A DNA stretch of 64,000 nt. It comes from Microvelia longipes (taxonomy: Eukaryota; Arthropoda; Insecta; Hemiptera; Veliidae). A model generated the notes under the pieces. It had not been told where the DNA came from. It worked only from the letters and a program-made list of their open reading frames with translations, and made no database searches. The position numbers and the translations under genes are program-made. The stretch lies in assembly GCA_018340805.1 (NCBI GenBank), contig JACMZG010000008.1:80028807-80092806 (forward strand), in the 5' to 3' direction. Shown in pieces: positions 36,701-47,118 of the stretch; position 1 is the stretch's first letter; each line of letters opens with the position of its first letter.

Positions 36701-39700
36701 CCCGTACATAGAGACAAGAGATCCCGGACATGAGATCAAGAATTTTTTTTAAATTGTATAGATGTCCTAGGCTCTTACAACTAATACACAGAACAACCAA
36801 ATTTCAAGAAGCTGTAAATCACCTTGAACTATAGGAAACCTATACCTAGTTAGGATTATCATTGTATAAGGATAAGACGTGTATTTCATGGCTCTCATGT
36901 CCAGCGTAAGACTAAATTTAAAAAATACCATTAAATTAAGAAATAATATAATATATAGGTAAATGGTGTAAATGAGTAAATTTTCGAGCTAAAATCGCTA
37001 TTTTAGTTCGTATTCATTAACATTTATGTTCTAGTGAGATTATTTATTTATAAAAATTTAAGTCCAAGCTTGGCTTTGGTCTTAATGAAGCCCAATCAGT
37101 TCTTGTAAAAGCCTCGAAGCCCATTGCTTCAATAGAGAAGCCGTAGGCTTAGAAGCTTTCACGACGATAATCTTAAAGTAAAATAATTTTTAGGATTATG
37201 GTTTTTATGTTCTCTTAACCCTTGCGACTATACTTAAAATGCCATAACCTCTGAGATAAAAAATAATATTTTAAGTTGTTTTTAGCTCTATTTACCTATA
37301 GAGCTAGATGTAAGACTTAACATCCTATTATAGTCCCAAGTTTTAATTAAATTTGACCCAAGGCTACATTACAATGTAGCGTTTATATATGTAATCATTT
37401 TTTTTTCACTTTCATAATTTTATAAAAAAATATATTGTTTCTTTTTCAGAACATTGCTTAAATACAGATATAAATTAGACGTTGGAGATGCAAATAGACT
37501 TATCAGTATGTTTAATATAATCGTAGCAGTAATATCGCCGTTTACTGGATACGCAGTTGATAAGATTGGCCGAGAAATTATGTTTAATATTTTGGGACAT
37601 ATGCTAGCTATATCAGCAGTAGTATTATTCATAACTACTAGTTTGCATCCGTACGTCTTTCTGGTGAGCCTAATAAACTTTGATTTAATCTATTTAACTA
37701 AAAATATTAAAGAACTTGCAAAAAACGATGCTCAAAACATAACATAGGAACATCAATTCTCCTCTATTGATGTGTACAAAAGAGTACTAATGAGCGATTA
37801 TAAATGTATACCTAATATCTATCAATATAAGTAACTACAAAGAAAACCTTTTTCGAAAGTCTTATTTTCAGGCGCTTTAAGGTTTTCAAACACTCAAGAC
37901 TAAAATAAAATCCCTGCCCTAAATCTTAATGGGAACAATTATTTATTGTCCGACTACCAACTCAAATGACCCATGTATATTTTATATTTAAATCTAATTA
38001 TTCTCTCCCTAATTGAGATTACATGGGGTTTAGGATATGTCTGATTTTCACGGCGACATAAAGCCTAGTTTACATTTCACTCAATTAGACCAGGTCAAAA
38101 TAATGATATTCCCAGGTAGCAACCAGTAATTCATTAGACAACTTCATCTAAGATCATCTTCATAGGGCTAGTCGTACTAATTGAAAATAGACGTTATTCA
38201 CTGGTTTTAGTTGAGAGCTCGAAAGTTGCCCTCCCTGCTTGAACGTTGCCCTGATGATGTTAAGCCAAAACTAGTCTAGAGATATTCATATCCAACATCA
38301 AGTATAGACAGTAGCTAGCTTCTTTGACTTGTAGAAAATAAAACCTCTTTAATTTCCATTATTTTATTCTGAGATCAAGCGTAAGGAGATCAAAGGTGTT
38401 GGCCTCCATAAGCTTTAAAGAATCATGAAACTATAAAGACGCAGCGAAGCAATTCCGATGTCATGACACTCTGGGTTTTGAATCAATATCATATTTTAAT
38501 TTCGAGCGAAGCTAGACCAAAGTTGTGAGGAAAATTATACCAAGATACGTGATGTTGTTATACCTCATACGTGATGTTTTTAGCGAATTATCGAAGAAAA
38601 AATTAGCTTACGATGTTGAGGTCATGGAGGGGGCAGAAGTGGGGGTCAATTTTTTTGGAAGGGAGGACACGATAACTTTTGAACACTTACTCAGATCGAA
38701 ATAAACTTGGTAAAAAACAAACTCGTTAATGTGGAGACATTGGTAATGACATTGGTTAATCCTATTGGTAATGAAATATGTGTGACGTTATTTACCCAGA
38801 AAAATGACCCCACAAACATTTCAATAAATCACAAATCTTCAAAATGTGTTTAGATCGGACTGAAATTTATACATATACTACTTTGTAAAGTTAACAAAAA
38901 AACGAAAGAACTTTTCAATAACAGTATTAGTTCCAGTGTTATTTATTTCCTTTTATTTAGTTTTTAAACATGTTAAGTATTTTGCGTAATGGATTTCTTT
39001 CAGACAATCTTTGCTGCATCTTTTTCAACTTTGAGTAGCTGCACATGGCCTTTAATATCCAGGGTGGTTCGAGACCATCAACTTAGTACTGCTTACGGAG
39101 TGTGCGTAATATGCAATTTGTCATTTGTTTGTTGTGATCTACTTACTAGAATTAATACGGTTGATAATCCCATAAGGTTGATTTTTTCTATTGAAACCAA
39201 AAATTAAGGCTTAGAGATAAGTTTTCCCTTAATATTACTTTCTCCTATTTATACTGTAATATAAAGTATAAGTATATAGGAAAATAATTGTCTACGAAAA
39301 TATCCCAAACCGGGAATTCACCTAAATTATCCATTTCCATGTGTTATATGTTCTATATGTTCTAAAGTTGCGTGTCTGTAAGTGTATGTGTGTGTGATAG
39401 TCTATTACCATTGTTAATAAATTCACTAAATCAATTTACCATGTAAAAAAATTAATGCGCTAATACCTTCATACATATACACTAACTAAGATTTAAACTG
39501 TGCAAATAATAGTGCACAGAATTATTTATTTTTCCCTCTTTCTTATTTTTTATTAGCTGTGGTTTTATGATTTATTTTTTATTGTTCAGACACTGATGAT
39601 GAATATTAGGTTTAAAGCTGGCTCTGTCAATAATATGCGGAGAGACTTGGGTGTTTTAATAATACTATATTCACTTGCGCTTCTTCTTTTCCTGTGAACC

Positions 39701-42110
39701 ACTAGGATTGGGATCTGCCAAGTATACGTAATGGTCCGCGGAGCTCTGAAATTTGCGTATCCCTGCCCTAGTGGATAAGAAATCCTTGCCAATGGAACAA
39801 TTATTCATTTCATTGCATTAATGAAGTTACATATTTACAATTATATGTGCATTCCATTGCATGAATGGAGTTACATATTTACAATTATGTGCATTCCATT
39901 GCATGAATGGAATTACATATTTACAATTATATGCATTCTATTGCATGAATGGAGTTACAAAGGTTAAACCAGAATCTAAAGCAAGGAATGAATTGATATG
40001 CACGGAAACACGCATTCCAAATGCAATTTTCCTATAATGCGGACCACCTCGCCAGCATTTTTAGTTGCTTACAGTGTAAGCTGAACTGTAAACACTTCTC
40101 GGATTTCTGATAAAAGCTTTTTGTTTGTTGTTTAGAGTCTTCAGTGCTATAGGATTGTCATTTACAATCTGCGCTGTTTACGCTGGTTACCTGCTGGATA
40201 ACTATAGGGAAATCGGTGTTATGTATTTCCTTTTATCATTGTTTATTGGTAGGTTGTTTTTCTTAACTACATCTATATTATTATCTGTGACCTTTCTGTA
40301 GTTACCATTGAATTTATAACTAGATCAGGATAGGCGTAGGAGACAATACTCCTTCTACGCGATCTACCTGCATCTCTATATTGGTCTAACACTTGCTTTA
40401 TGTAATATTAAATGCGACCAAAAATGGTTTTACTATGAGCCGTTTAAATGGGGCTCATTACTCGTTTTGGGGTGTGAGGGGGATTGTTGGTTAAAAATCC
40501 TGGATTAATCGAAGTATTTATCATGAAATATTGATATTTTTTAGCACCTATAGTCGTTTTATTAATTTTAACGTCATTCATTACAAATTAACTAACAATA
40601 AAAAAATTAAAAAAGAATTTTTATCAGCTCCCATGCTAATCCTATGATAAAAAAAAATTAGATCACCCTTTCGTTTTCCCGCCATTGGTATTGCCAACCT
40701 TACGAATATCTTTGAATCGCGAATAGGTTACTTTTGTAACTTATACACTTTGTCAGTCTATTAAATTATTTATAGTCAGGGAATGTCCACATTGGGACAT
40801 AGCCCGTCCTCAAATATTCCTCGAATATTCTTCGAATATACTAGAACATAATGACTAGTAGTTCTCTAGATAAGATATAGCCCTTAATAGTTCTCTAGAT
40901 AGAATATAGCCCCTAATAGTTCTTTAAATAAGATATAGCCGCTAATAGTTCTATAGATAGGATATAGCCCCTATAATAGTTCTCTAGATAGGATATAGTC
41001 CCTAATAGTCCTCTAGATAAGATATAGCCCCTAATAGTTCTCTAGATAAGATATAGCCCCTAATAGTCCTCTAGATAAGATATAAGCCCCTAATAGTTCT
41101 CTAGATAAGATATAGCCCCTTAATAGTCCTCTAGATAAGATATAAGCCCCTAATAGTTCTCTAGATAGGATATAGCCCTTAATACTGTATTAATTACTGG
41201 CACACTGCGATTGCCAATTTATGATTTGTCTTGTGTTTTAATAAAATAAGCAACTTTGGACAGTTATATTGAATGTTATAAGCGAATATTTTTTACTGTT
41301 CTAACAATTGAGTACTTTAAGTATCTGTTTTGTTATTTAATTTAATCATAATTTAAAATCTAACAAATACTAAGTCCGCAAAACTTGCTCGTTTGTATGA
41401 GAATTGGGTCGTAAGGTTGTTACGATTAATTTCTTTGGATCGCGGATCGAAGTGGTTGAGGAAACGCTGTTGGAGAGCATTGCGTTTTACTTACTTACGA
41501 TTTGCGCATTACAATTTACTTCCACTTGAGGTGGCATCTCAAGTGGAAGTAAATCGTTGGATTCATTAACTTGATGTTAATCACAAGTTAGTGTTACACG
41601 TTACAACGCGTTATGTAACATGTTACACGCTGTGTAACACAAGATGTTAAAACACGTTATGTCACATGCTGTGTTACACAAGATGTTAAAACACGTTATG
41701 TAACATGTTACACGCTGTGTTACACAAGATGTTAAAACACGTTATGTAACATGTTACACGCTGTGTTACACAAGATGTTAAAACACGTTATGTAACATGT
41801 GTGTTACACAAGATGTTATAACATGTTACACGATGTTAAAACACGTTAGTGTTCACCACTGGAAGACAGAATCCTTCGTGGCAATAACCACGGACCACTA
41901 CACAGTTTCTTTGTTCTATACCTTTAACAGTTAGTAAATTTGATACTTCTTTGACAGAAGTAACTTCATGAAGTCTTATAGTTCTTTTTAATTTTATGTG
42001 TTATAGTGTCTAGTATATCGGCTCTGTGTCTCTGGTCGTATGACAGGACATCCGGAGGAGGAACGCTAAATATGACACTTAAGCAAATGAAGAGACACCA
42101 ATCTAGGTAA
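25528..42110 (+). CDS. MFSD1-like: MFSD1-like major facilitator transporter, nine coding exons
   Basis: Joined coding exons are 25528-25654, 27879-28029, 29754-29879, 34266-34477, 36011-36221, 37450-37663, 39004-39101, 40136-40248 and 42007-42110: 1356 nt, 451 residues plus TAA. I assembled them by eye from similarity to MFSD1 of animals (human about 465 residues); every junction keeps frame and has AG acceptors. The start is the first ATG after an in-frame TAA at 25513-25515. Visible features: first helix about residues 31-48; a motif A-like GGILTDRVFG near 87-97 after helix 2; GRFIYGIG near 131-137; WFQGREL; a hydrophilic central loop near 225-250; the matching second-half motif GYAVDKIGRE near 309-318; WP and STAYG in the second half; and a short tail with GGGTLNMTLKQ. 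The family acts in the lysosomal membrane with the partner GLMP and exports dipeptides; applying that here is inference. A diverged paralogue is the main alternative. Confidence 0.9.
26271..26469. repeat. Compound (TA)n-(TG)n microsatellite in intron 1
   Basis: TA to about 26342, then TG with a few TTTG and TATG interruptions to 26469. The long repeats of Tyr-Ile or Val-Cys that it can encode are not protein coding. Confidence 0.97.
26640..26795. repeat. GAGGACGAGCGAAGCGA dispersed repeat in intron 1
   Basis: TGAGGACGAGCGAAGCGA occurs at 26642 and 26700, with a variant at 26729, followed by GAGGAAAAGTTCCGAGGTAC and CCCGTACCCGATTT. Related pieces lie at 265-345, 3184-3225 (inverted), 6996-7036 (inverted) and 38440-38550. 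Confidence 0.65.
27729..27787. repeat. (TA)n microsatellite in intron 1
   Basis: About 60 bp, ending about 90 bp upstream of exon 2. Confidence 0.97.
27879..28029 (+). CDS. MFSD1-like: MFSD1-like exon 2
   Basis: Follows the acceptor TTACAG. Encodes helix 1 end, the loop IYYCADIPGSLQSQ, an NST glycosylation sequon in HINSTQF, and helix 2 up to GGILTDR. The exon ends at GATAG and the intron starts with GCAAGT; only this GC donor gives the correct phase 2 junction into exon 3 (D-R-V-F-G). Confidence 0.9.
29443..29660. repeat. Direct repeat pair of about 50 bp in intron 2
   Basis: GATCATACTAGTGATTGCAC then TCTAGTGGGAG is present at about 29466 and again at about 29630, preceded each time by GGCWRGTAAGAG. 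Confidence 0.65.
29754..29879 (+). CDS. MFSD1-like: MFSD1-like exon 3
   Basis: The acceptor is TTGTTTCAG. Encodes VFGLHRSAVIFGCIA and the helix 3-4 region ending in GRFIYG. The donor is ATGG|GTGGGT in phase 2. Confidence 0.9.
30466..33046 (-). mobile_element. Decayed piggyBac-family DNA transposon in intron 3 of the MFSD1-like gene
   Basis: Left end TTAA|CCCATATGTGCCC (30462-30478). Right end reads as CCCATATTATCCCGG on the other strand, next to TAAC at 33047, probably a damaged TTAA. The element is antisense to the host gene. A motif of about 30 bp around GTTGCGAAAACGC with CCGGG(C)ATA occurs three times: 30595-30630, 32641-32670 (inverted) and 33015-33050. It may be a subterminal repeat or transposase site. 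The transposase inside is broken. Length is about 2.58 kb. Confidence 0.8.
31040..32585 (-). pseudogene. piggyBac-like transposase (DDE_Tnp_1_7), broken
   Basis: Reads from an ATG at 32585 down. The N-terminal acidic region (32325-32585, DTDEDSADDDEGG) is followed by an in-frame TAA at 32325-32327, then 31992-32324 in the same frame (PFSPLKAFQFFFTDDFLLEIV). A frameshift near 31995 and another near 31770 separate the segment PDLMAFIGVLVASGYNN through FDDIMRFVHFNN from the catalytic part at 31310-31750. That part shows the first catalytic Asp in SVDEAMIPYYGR and the second in MFADNFFSS. The third Asp region seems deleted: only the C-terminal cysteine-rich finger (RTRCAQCKSTSIKSC...CF, about 31040-31140) remains. 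The family moves DNA by cut and paste at TTAA sites; this copy cannot. Confidence 0.88.
33235..33425. repeat. Dispersed repeat, CTCGGCTTTGCCTCGGG family, copy 1
   Basis: TCGGCTTTGCCTCGGGAGTT occurs in variants three times, then GGAACCAACTAACTAATCAG, GGGAAATAA and TTCTTTACTCCCTGGGTGCA. The same order occurs at 47655-47850. Located in intron 3, just after the piggyBac relic. Confidence 0.7.
33683..33759. repeat. (TA)n microsatellite in intron 3
   Basis: TA with one TAATA step. Followed by a dispersed sequence shared with other TA tracts. Confidence 0.97.
34266..34477 (+). CDS. MFSD1-like: MFSD1-like exon 4
   Basis: The acceptor is GTTTCAG. Encodes IGNSTIEIMCC, then the well-conserved WFQGRELSFVFGL and the helix 5 region up to LGITLLPG. 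The family segment GGES(L)xVAQN is replaced here by GNSTIEIMC. The donor is CCAG|GTTTGT in phase 1. Confidence 0.88.
35180..35640 (+). pseudogene. 3' end of a non-LTR retrotransposon ORF in intron 4
   Basis: The frame at 35219-35413 encodes LVGILTGHCRLNRKLALMKLV, then PICPICYDNEEETAYLYLGIC, a C-x2-C...H/C-type zinc-finger region found at the C-terminus of jockey/I-clade LINE ORF2. It continues after a stop with LRGQDLLTFIHRS. The usual His near the second cysteine is replaced by Tyr. The rest of ORF2 is absent or unrecognisable upstream (34985-35215). Sense orientation relative to the host gene. Confidence 0.6.
36011..36221 (+). CDS. MFSD1-like: MFSD1-like exon 5
   Basis: The acceptor is ATTTTCAG. 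Encodes helix 6 (FIIFLVILFCILML), the lysine- and glutamate-rich central cytosolic loop (KSEENKREIKLKE) and helix 7 (FPISMWLITITITS). The donor is GCCCA|GTAAGT in phase 2. The exon bridges exons 4 and 6 without a gap relative to MFSD1. Confidence 0.88.
37450..37663 (+). CDS. MFSD1-like: MFSD1-like exon 6
   Basis: The acceptor is TTTTTCAG. Encodes helix 8 (ISMFNIIVAVISPFTG), the second-half signature GYAVDKIGRE and helix 9 ending HPYVFL. The donor is CTG|GTGAGC in phase 0. Confidence 0.9.
39004..39101 (+). CDS. MFSD1-like: MFSD1-like exon 7
   Basis: The acceptor is TTTCTTTCAG. Encodes TIFAASFSTLSSCTWPLI and DHQLSTAYG, which line up residue for residue with the MFSD1 helix 10 region. Of the nearby GT dinucleotides, only GGAGT|GTGCGT joins exon 8 in frame with the same number of residues as human MFSD1. 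Confidence 0.88.
39800..39962. repeat. Tandem repeat, four copies of about 43 bp, in intron 7
   Basis: Unit CATTCCATTGCATGAATGG, then AGTTACATATTTACAATTAT. Four consecutive copies, period 42-44. Followed directly by a foldback family F arm. Confidence 0.85.
39965..40060. repeat. Foldback family F, single right arm in intron 7
   Basis: AACCAGAATCTAAAGCAAGG, then GCACGGAAACACGCATTCCAA and GCGGACCACCTCGCCAGCATT: only the right-arm modules are present. It sits just upstream of exon 8 of the MFSD1-like gene. Confidence 0.6.
40136..40248 (+). CDS. MFSD1-like: MFSD1-like exon 8
   Basis: The acceptor is TTGTTTAG. Encodes helix 11 (FSAIGLSFTICAVYAGYLLDN) and the start of helix 12 (IGVMYFLLSLFIG). 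The donor is ATTG|GTAGGT in phase 1. The arm of a foldback repeat ends about 75 bp upstream. Confidence 0.88.
40857..41182. repeat. Tandem repeat, about 11 copies of 29 bp, in intron 8
   Basis: Unit TAGTTCTCTAGATAAGATAT followed by AGCCCCTAA. Alternate units read TAGTCCTCTAG, giving a partial two-unit higher order near 41000-41130. Confidence 0.87.
41514..41554. repeat. Perfect hairpin, 17-bp stem, 7-base loop, in intron 8
   Basis: ATTTACTTCCACTTGAG (41514-41530) mirrors CTCAAGTGGAAGTAAAT (41538-41554), loop GTGGCAT. Confidence 0.9.
41600..41860. repeat. Tandem repeat of about 46 bp in intron 8
   Basis: Unit: AACATGTTACACGCTGTGTT, then ACACAAGATGTTAAAACACG and TTATGT. Five to six copies, several with internal deletions. 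It lies between a perfect hairpin (41514-41554) and exon 9. Confidence 0.85.
42007..42110 (+). CDS. MFSD1-like: MFSD1-like exon 9 (stop codon)
   Basis: The acceptor is GTGTTATAG. Encodes the end of helix 12 (VSSISALCLWSYDR) and a basic tail with GGGTLNMTLKQMKRHQSR, then TAA at 42108-42110. The GG-LN spacing matches the MFSD1 C-terminus. The TAA lies within TAG|GTAATT, which could also serve as a donor to a further exon; I prefer termination here. Confidence 0.85.
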
Positions 42111-42210
42111 TTCGCCATTAGATCAAAGTGTTTATTTATTACAATAGATAATATGAGAAAGAAAAATATTATAGATGCAATTCTCACTCAGAACATTGTT
42201 TCGCAACAAA

Positions 42211-42216
42211 AATAAA
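42211..42216 (+). promoter_or_regulatory. Candidate polyadenylation signal for the MFSD1-like gene
   Basis: AATAAA lies 101 bp after the stop codon of the MFSD1-like gene. The genome is AT-rich, so the hexamer alone is weak evidence. Confidence 0.4.
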
Positions 42217-43868
42217 CAATCGAATGAAAAGTATATCAACCAATAAAACCCGAGGGTTGAGGGTTTAACCTGTATAGGTCATTGTGAAACTTTGCCAAAA
42301 CAACATCGAAATTTAAAGTTTCTGTCAGGTCTTAGCCCTCCTTAGATTTCATGAGTGATCTTAAGGATGTTTGGCCCTGGAAGTAGGACCGACTCTTTTC
42401 GCTATCTGCTCTCCTGTTTTTGGTTTTACGATGCCTTATATATTTTGACGATAGATTCGAGATTCGCCTTTGTGTTGAATAGGTTAAGACAATTTTAATT
42501 TCATTGTTAGCGATGGGTTAGCAACAGAGATTAGTTTTATTGATAACATCCATTCCAGCGAGTCGCTGGAGACTTGAACTTAAGATACAAAGTTTTGCGA
42601 GTCACTTACATCCTAATCTCACAAAACTCCTTTCAATATCATTCGATTCGCTGTAAATTTATTTCACGTATTACTAAAACCCCTCTAATTTAAATATCAT
42701 AGAAGGAAAGAAGTCTCTCCACAAAAGAAAACTTTATTGGCAAAGCGCTTTCAACCTAAGTAAAGACCGATTTGTGTAAAACCTAAGAAACAAGCAAACA
42801 AAATAAGTGAACCACAAAACTATTTAACAAATAGTGAGGTAAAGAATGAAAAGTGTACAAAATAAATAAATTAAAAAAATGCAAAAACGATATAAAAGAC
42901 CAAGAAAATAAACAAAAATGAATAAAATAAAATAACTCTTTATTTAGTTTTTAATGTAAATTTTACACATCTAAATGTATAAAAAGGTTTAAGAAAAGCA
43001 TCTCATTAAAACTAGATGAAGACTTGATTGATCTCAAGATAACTTTTGAATTTGTTACCTTTATTTAACTTTACCATTTATAAAAAAATGTTGAGATGAA
43101 AGTACATACATGAAGTGTACCGTCACTAACACAACAAGAGAAAAATAGCAAGTAAAAGCGAGATATCAAAGTAAGAATGATAAAACAAGACAACTTACTT
43201 CATCATCTAAAAGAAAATTTTTAAATTCTGTATTATGATGGCTTTTCCCTCATAGTGACTTTCCCTTCTCAAGATAACTCTCAAAAAGAGTAACAGACAT
43301 ATTTTCCGACAAAAATTCGCTAAAACCTACATTTTATAAATAATAATAATAATAACAATTCATTTTATAGGTAATTTGCTAAAAAAAGTCAGCCTTTATG
43401 AATTTAAATCTTCTTGGAGAGATTGATTAAATTAAAATTGAAGATTTTAATTTTATTTCTATATAATAATATGTTTATCTTCATGACGAAGACAAACGAT
43501 GTTTCCTCTGCACTCGCACTGATTTGGAAAATTAATTTCTCATGCATTAAAGAACAAGTGTCAGAACATGAAAAATTGGTCAAAACAAGTGTTGACCAAT
43601 CATAAGTTGACGATTTAAAATTCAAATCACATTAGAGACAATTGTTTTGTTTAAGAAGAAGATTGTACTTTGCCCACATCTTAAATATTATTTTGATGAA
43701 ACTATGCAAATTGTTTTTCAGGATTAATCTCATAATGGGTAAAAATTCAAAAGATGCTATAACTAATAACTGCAATACCTATGAGATGGCTCAATCACAG
43801 ATCTATCCACACATCACGATAAATACTTTGGGAAAAATATACTCACACGGATCTTAAAGAAGATTAGC
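42217..43868. other. No gene seen downstream of the MFSD1-like gene
   Basis: AT-rich. Short frames of 63-73 codons at 43404-43857 show no family resemblance. Confidence 0.6.
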
Positions 43869-44104
43869 AATGAGTGATCTATTTACAATGGAACTATATA
43901 TTTTTTCCAAAAATTTAATGAGTGATATATTTACAATGGAACTATATATTTTGGAATAAATATAATGTGATGTATTTACAATGGAACTATATATTTTTGC
44001 CATAAATATAATGAGTGATCTATTTCCACGGAACTATATATTTTGGAATAAATATAATGAGTGATGTATTTACAATGGAACTATATATTTATGCCATAAA
44101 TATA
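43869..44104. repeat. Tandem repeat, five copies of about 46 bp
   Basis: Unit: ATGAGTGATSTATTTACAAT, then GGAACTATATATTTTGGAAT and AAATATA. No gene. Confidence 0.85.
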
Positions 44105-45617
44105 AACTCATTTTTTAAAAGGAATGGCTTGGATACATTTTTCCCGGTTTCACTTTTCCTATATACCTACGGTATAAATGAGGAAAAATAGTAATTGTGA
44201 GAAAAGCTGAGAATTGGTAACAAAAATTTATTACAGGATATCAGAAAAGAGTTTAACTATTGCTGAAAATTTTAGGGATAATGTTAGAAATTTTGAAACG
44301 CTGGATTGAGGTAAATCTTAATTCTTTTGTTAATGTTATCGCAAACAGACAAAAAAGAGACTGCAGTTATACGACTGCATCCAATAATATTTACTTCATT
44401 ATATTTTATAATTTAGAAACAAGATTTACTCGCCGTTGAAAGCAAAACGGTTGAAAACATTCAGTTGTAAATACTGATAGACGCTTGTGATAATGTTTCA
44501 TCCTAGTTTGTTTAATTTCCCCAAATGCCACTAAAATAGAAGAATCTAAGGCTAAATGTTTGCCTCTTGATTTACAAGCAAATTTACCTTTCGACTGTTT
44601 GCCCCTAGTTGTCCTAATACGTCTGCGGGGGTCAGTATGATCCAATGTAAAACATTCCTCTTTTTCAAGATCTTTTTTTTAAACAAGTTCTTTATTTGCA
44701 AAAGTAAACAATATTTATTTTGTGTAAACCGGAGCCATATTTTATTGATTGATTTGTGCCTCATTATTTTTATTTTTTTATTTATTTATTTTGGTATGAA
44801 ATGTGGTTATTTTTTTGGGGTGTGAGGGGGTTTGTTAGGGATAAGGGTAGTTCCCAAATTTTTGGTTTGGGTATTTTAAGTTTTTATTTTTTTGCAGGAT
44901 TTTCAAAAGATAATATTTTTAATGGTGTTTTGAATAAGTTGATATTGTAAAGGGATTTTGCAGGAGTGTCAAAGAGGGTTTCCTATGCAGTCTGTGGACT
45001 GACTTTTGATTCAAGCTTTTTTAAATATAAAGAGAAAAATTTTGTTTATAGATTTTAAATTCTTTAGTCTTTAATTTGGCATTGACATTGGACTTTTAAT
45101 ATTACCATCTTGTATAAATCATAAGTTCATATTTCCCCTTTGTTTAACAGTTAAAAATTCCGTTGCATCCTACCAGTCCCCTGTTTTATTCACCAAAACA
45201 AGTCGTTTCAGTCAAACTTAATTCTACTAACACTGCGGGAAGTTTCCAACAGATCCAAATAAATGTTAATTAACATTAATATAATATTTTGTGTTTTAGC
45301 AGTTTTTTAGCGGGTTGACGTTTATTATTAAGGAACGAAGAGAAGCATCTTGTTTAGAAAGGAGAGATAAAACGGCTTTATTATGAACCGTTTAAATAGA
45401 TGGCTTTTATTTACTAAGAGACGTTTCTTACTTATAGATGTTGGCAGAGAGTAGATTCCCTTCTTTATAGAGTGACGTCATGTGATGCATCTCAAATACT
45501 ACAACAGATTTAAATTAAATCTACCTTTTCAACAACACTTCCCATGTTTATTAGAATATCCATATATTTTAATACTTCCCTCCTTATCTTCATTCCATGT
45601 TTCACGGCTAGAATAAG

Positions 45618-45746
45618 TTGACAGCATGGAAAAATAATGCTAGGGAGCCAATGAGGTTTTTCCTGGTTAAAAAAAAAACCACGCCCACCATTTCAAATCG
45701 GACTAACCTCATTGGTTCTTCGACACTATTTTTTCCACGCTGTCAA
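45618..45746. repeat. Small foldback MITE, 129 bp
   Basis: Starts TTGACAGCATGGAAAAATA and ends TATTTTTTCCACGCTGTCAA. The inner parts CCAATGAGGTT and AACCTCATTGG also pair. The centre is an A-run. There is no coding capacity. Confidence 0.68.
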
Positions 45747-46729
45747 TTGTATTCAGCCGTGTATTATACTATAATTTCATCAATAGCTTTCCCAAAAGTG
45801 AACAATTATTTGTTTACTTCAGTGATATAACAATAATTATGAGTGTAATAAGATTATAAAGATCTATCCGATGCTCTAAAATTTGCCTCTAAATTTAGAG
45901 GATGTAAATAAAAAAAAAAATAAGCTGTAAATTAGCTACCTCAGTGATTCGCGCCTGGGCCGTTTTGTGGCGTGAACACTGCTTAACGGGCCTTCGGCCC
46001 AATAAAAAAGGTCCCTTGTGTATTGGTAATTGTTTTGTATTATTTGCGGTTTCATAAGTACCTGCGAGGCGAAGTATCTTGATCGCCCTACGCTGGCGTC
46101 ATACGAACACCCTCAAAAGTGTCACTTTTTATTAAAATTCCCTGAAATACAATACTAAAAAATTTAAATGGGTCATTTTGGCATATAAAGGTCCTTAAAG
46201 TTTGGGTGTGTCGTAAGCAGAATTAATGGAAGAATGCATACTCGGCCCTCGTGTGAGCCATGGACTTTTCTGACTCAGAGTGAGGAGTCAGAATTTCCTC
46301 CCCATTCTCACACTTCTTCCTCATCAACCCTTCTGGTATAATTCTATTTTTGAATAATGTTATTAGGATTTTCCCCATTATCCAAGTCTATTTAGGAAAA
46401 TGCCGTAAAAGCGTTCCTCAATTGCTATTTATTTTACAGAATTTGGATAAATTAATAATAATTTAATTAAACGTATCAACAATTTCAAGTTACAAGTCAG
46501 CTCTAAAGGTGCTTTTCTCTCAATCTGCTAATTGTATTCTTTGTGAGCAATATGTTAAGTAAATAATGAGTGATAATCACAGATAAAGAAGCAATTGTGC
46601 CTTATAATAATAATAGCAAAATTGAAACAAAAGATCGTAAACACAATGGAATTACTCTTATAATACTGTAGCCTTAGAGGTGTATAACTAGAGGGGGCAT
46701 AACCTATCTTAATAGATTGGGAGGCCTGA

Positions 46730-46812
46730 AACATCTCTTTGGGCTCTCAGAAGCTCTGTGTAAATTCATTGAAACCTCCTCCAAGAGTGAATTAAGGTAA
46801 TAATAAATCTTT
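46730..46812. repeat. Dispersed repeat shared with 2925-3010
   Basis: Second copy with GGCCTGAAACATCTC, AGCTCTGTGTAAATTC and ATTGAAACCTCCTCCAAG. Confidence 0.55.
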
Positions 46813-47024
46813 TTTTTTTGTTTCCCCGCATATTTTTTATCTATTGATTTGTATCATGTTCAAGTATAAGTTACTGTATTTTTGACCTGTTTACTTAAAT
46901 ATATTGACAGTCGAATTTGGTCAGGTTACTTTTTTGATGTTTCAAATTCAACCAATAGAACCCCCCTTTAGTAATCTCTATCACCAGTTGCCAATCAACT
47001 GGTGGTAAAGTAGGGGTACCATAG

Positions 47025-47118
47025 TTTAAATTGTCATTATCAATAGATGTCATTGTCATTGTCAATAGATGGCATTGTCATTATCAATAGTTGGCATTGT
47101 CATTATCAATAGTTGCCA
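47025..47118. repeat. Tandem repeat, four copies of 22 bp
   Basis: Unit AATAGWTGGCATTGTCATTA plus TC, four copies, the last one partial. Confidence 0.8.

Noticed and set aside
37664..37747. Extension of exon 6 of the MFSD1-like gene to the stop at 37747
   Set aside because: The extension (VSLINFDLIYL...) does not match the family, while GTGAGC at 37664 is a good donor and exon 7 continues the alignment exactly.
45988..46008. GGGCCTTCGGCCC hairpin followed by an A-run, like a bacterial terminator
   Set aside because: The window is eukaryotic and no gene ends there; a rho-independent terminator makes no sense here.
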